Below, one piece after another: positions 5,680-5,785 of a stretch of 5,785 nucleotides of DNA. The translations under genes and the position numbers were made by a program. Each line of letters opens with the position of its first letter. Position 1 is the stretch's first letter. The DNA is from Nitratidesulfovibrio sp044433065. Its GTDB lineage: Bacteria; Desulfobacterota; Desulfovibrionia; Desulfovibrionales; Desulfovibrionaceae. The notes under the pieces are model-generated. The model saw only the letters and a program-made list of their open reading frames with translations, ran no database searches and had not been told where the DNA came from. Location: positions 1 through 5,785 of the forward strand of contig JAWXUA010000168.1 of NCBI GenBank assembly GCA_044433065.1, written 5' to 3'.

Positions 5680-5785
5680 CCCCATGCGCCGTGAGCGTCA
5701 TTAAAAAACGGTACATCCAACGCAAATAAAAAGTTTTTGGGAAAGGGGATGGGGGTCTGGGGGAAGGGGAAAAACCTTTTTTCAA
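5680..5785 (+). repeat. Dispersed G-rich repeat, right copy, cut by the window end
   Basis: This matches 308-424 in the same orientation, sharing ATTAAAAAAC, ATCCA, AAATAAAA, GGGGATGGGGGT and GGAAGGGGAAA. G-runs at 5739-5741, 5745-5748, 5751-5755, 5759-5763 and 5766-5769 are separated by loops of only 2-3 bases, which is a canonical G-quadruplex motif on the + strand. The left copy has only three runs of three or more. The last bases, CCTTTTTTCAA, look like the 5' arm and tip of a hairpin whose 3' arm lies outside the window. CCCCATGCGCCG (5680-5691) also occurs as its exact reverse complement at 62-73. Confidence 0.65.

Noticed and set aside
308..5785. Composite transposon or island bounded by the two direct repeats
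   Set aside because: There is no transposase, integrase or target duplication, the enclosed genes are ordinary housekeeping functions, and such repeats appear to be scattered generally in this lineage.

Overview
The window carries three complete genes on the + strand between two non-coding flanks rich in hairpins and repeats. They are a RecD2-type DNA helicase (444-2900), an MtaB-type radical-SAM tRNA methylthiotransferase (2904-4439) and a YicC-family endoribonuclease (4627-5508). G+C looks moderate. The protein sequences, together with G-rich dispersed repeats whose hairpins have T-run/C/A-run tips, suggest a moderate-GC sulfate-reducing Desulfovibrionaceae-like bacterium (Desulfovibrio, Halodesulfovibrio or Maridesulfovibrio type). 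This is an inference from style, not a database match.

Layout. Positions 1-443 hold no convincing protein gene. They hold a seven-codon reading frame with an excellent ribosome binding site, several complementary segments that could fold as a structured RNA of about 270 nt, and a G-rich repeat ending in a perfect 16-bp hairpin just upstream of the recD2 ribosome binding site. recD2 and mtaB are separated by 3 bp and form a clear transcriptional pair. The mtaB-yicC gap (4440-4626) holds a small GC hairpin and five tandem copies of a 22-bp unit. Each unit can form the same short hairpin, and the most divergent copy shows a compensatory base-pair change. After yicC come a strong terminator-like hairpin, a weaker hairpin, and a second copy of the dispersed repeat that runs off the window edge and contains a canonical G-quadruplex motif.

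Function. The genes serve nucleic-acid maintenance: DNA unwinding (RecD2), tRNA position-37 thiomethylation (MtaB) and RNA cleavage (YicC). They do not form one pathway. Nothing shows a phage, transposon or defence system. The most interesting element is the hairpin array in front of a gene for an RNA-cleaving enzyme, which suggests but does not prove feedback control through its own leader.
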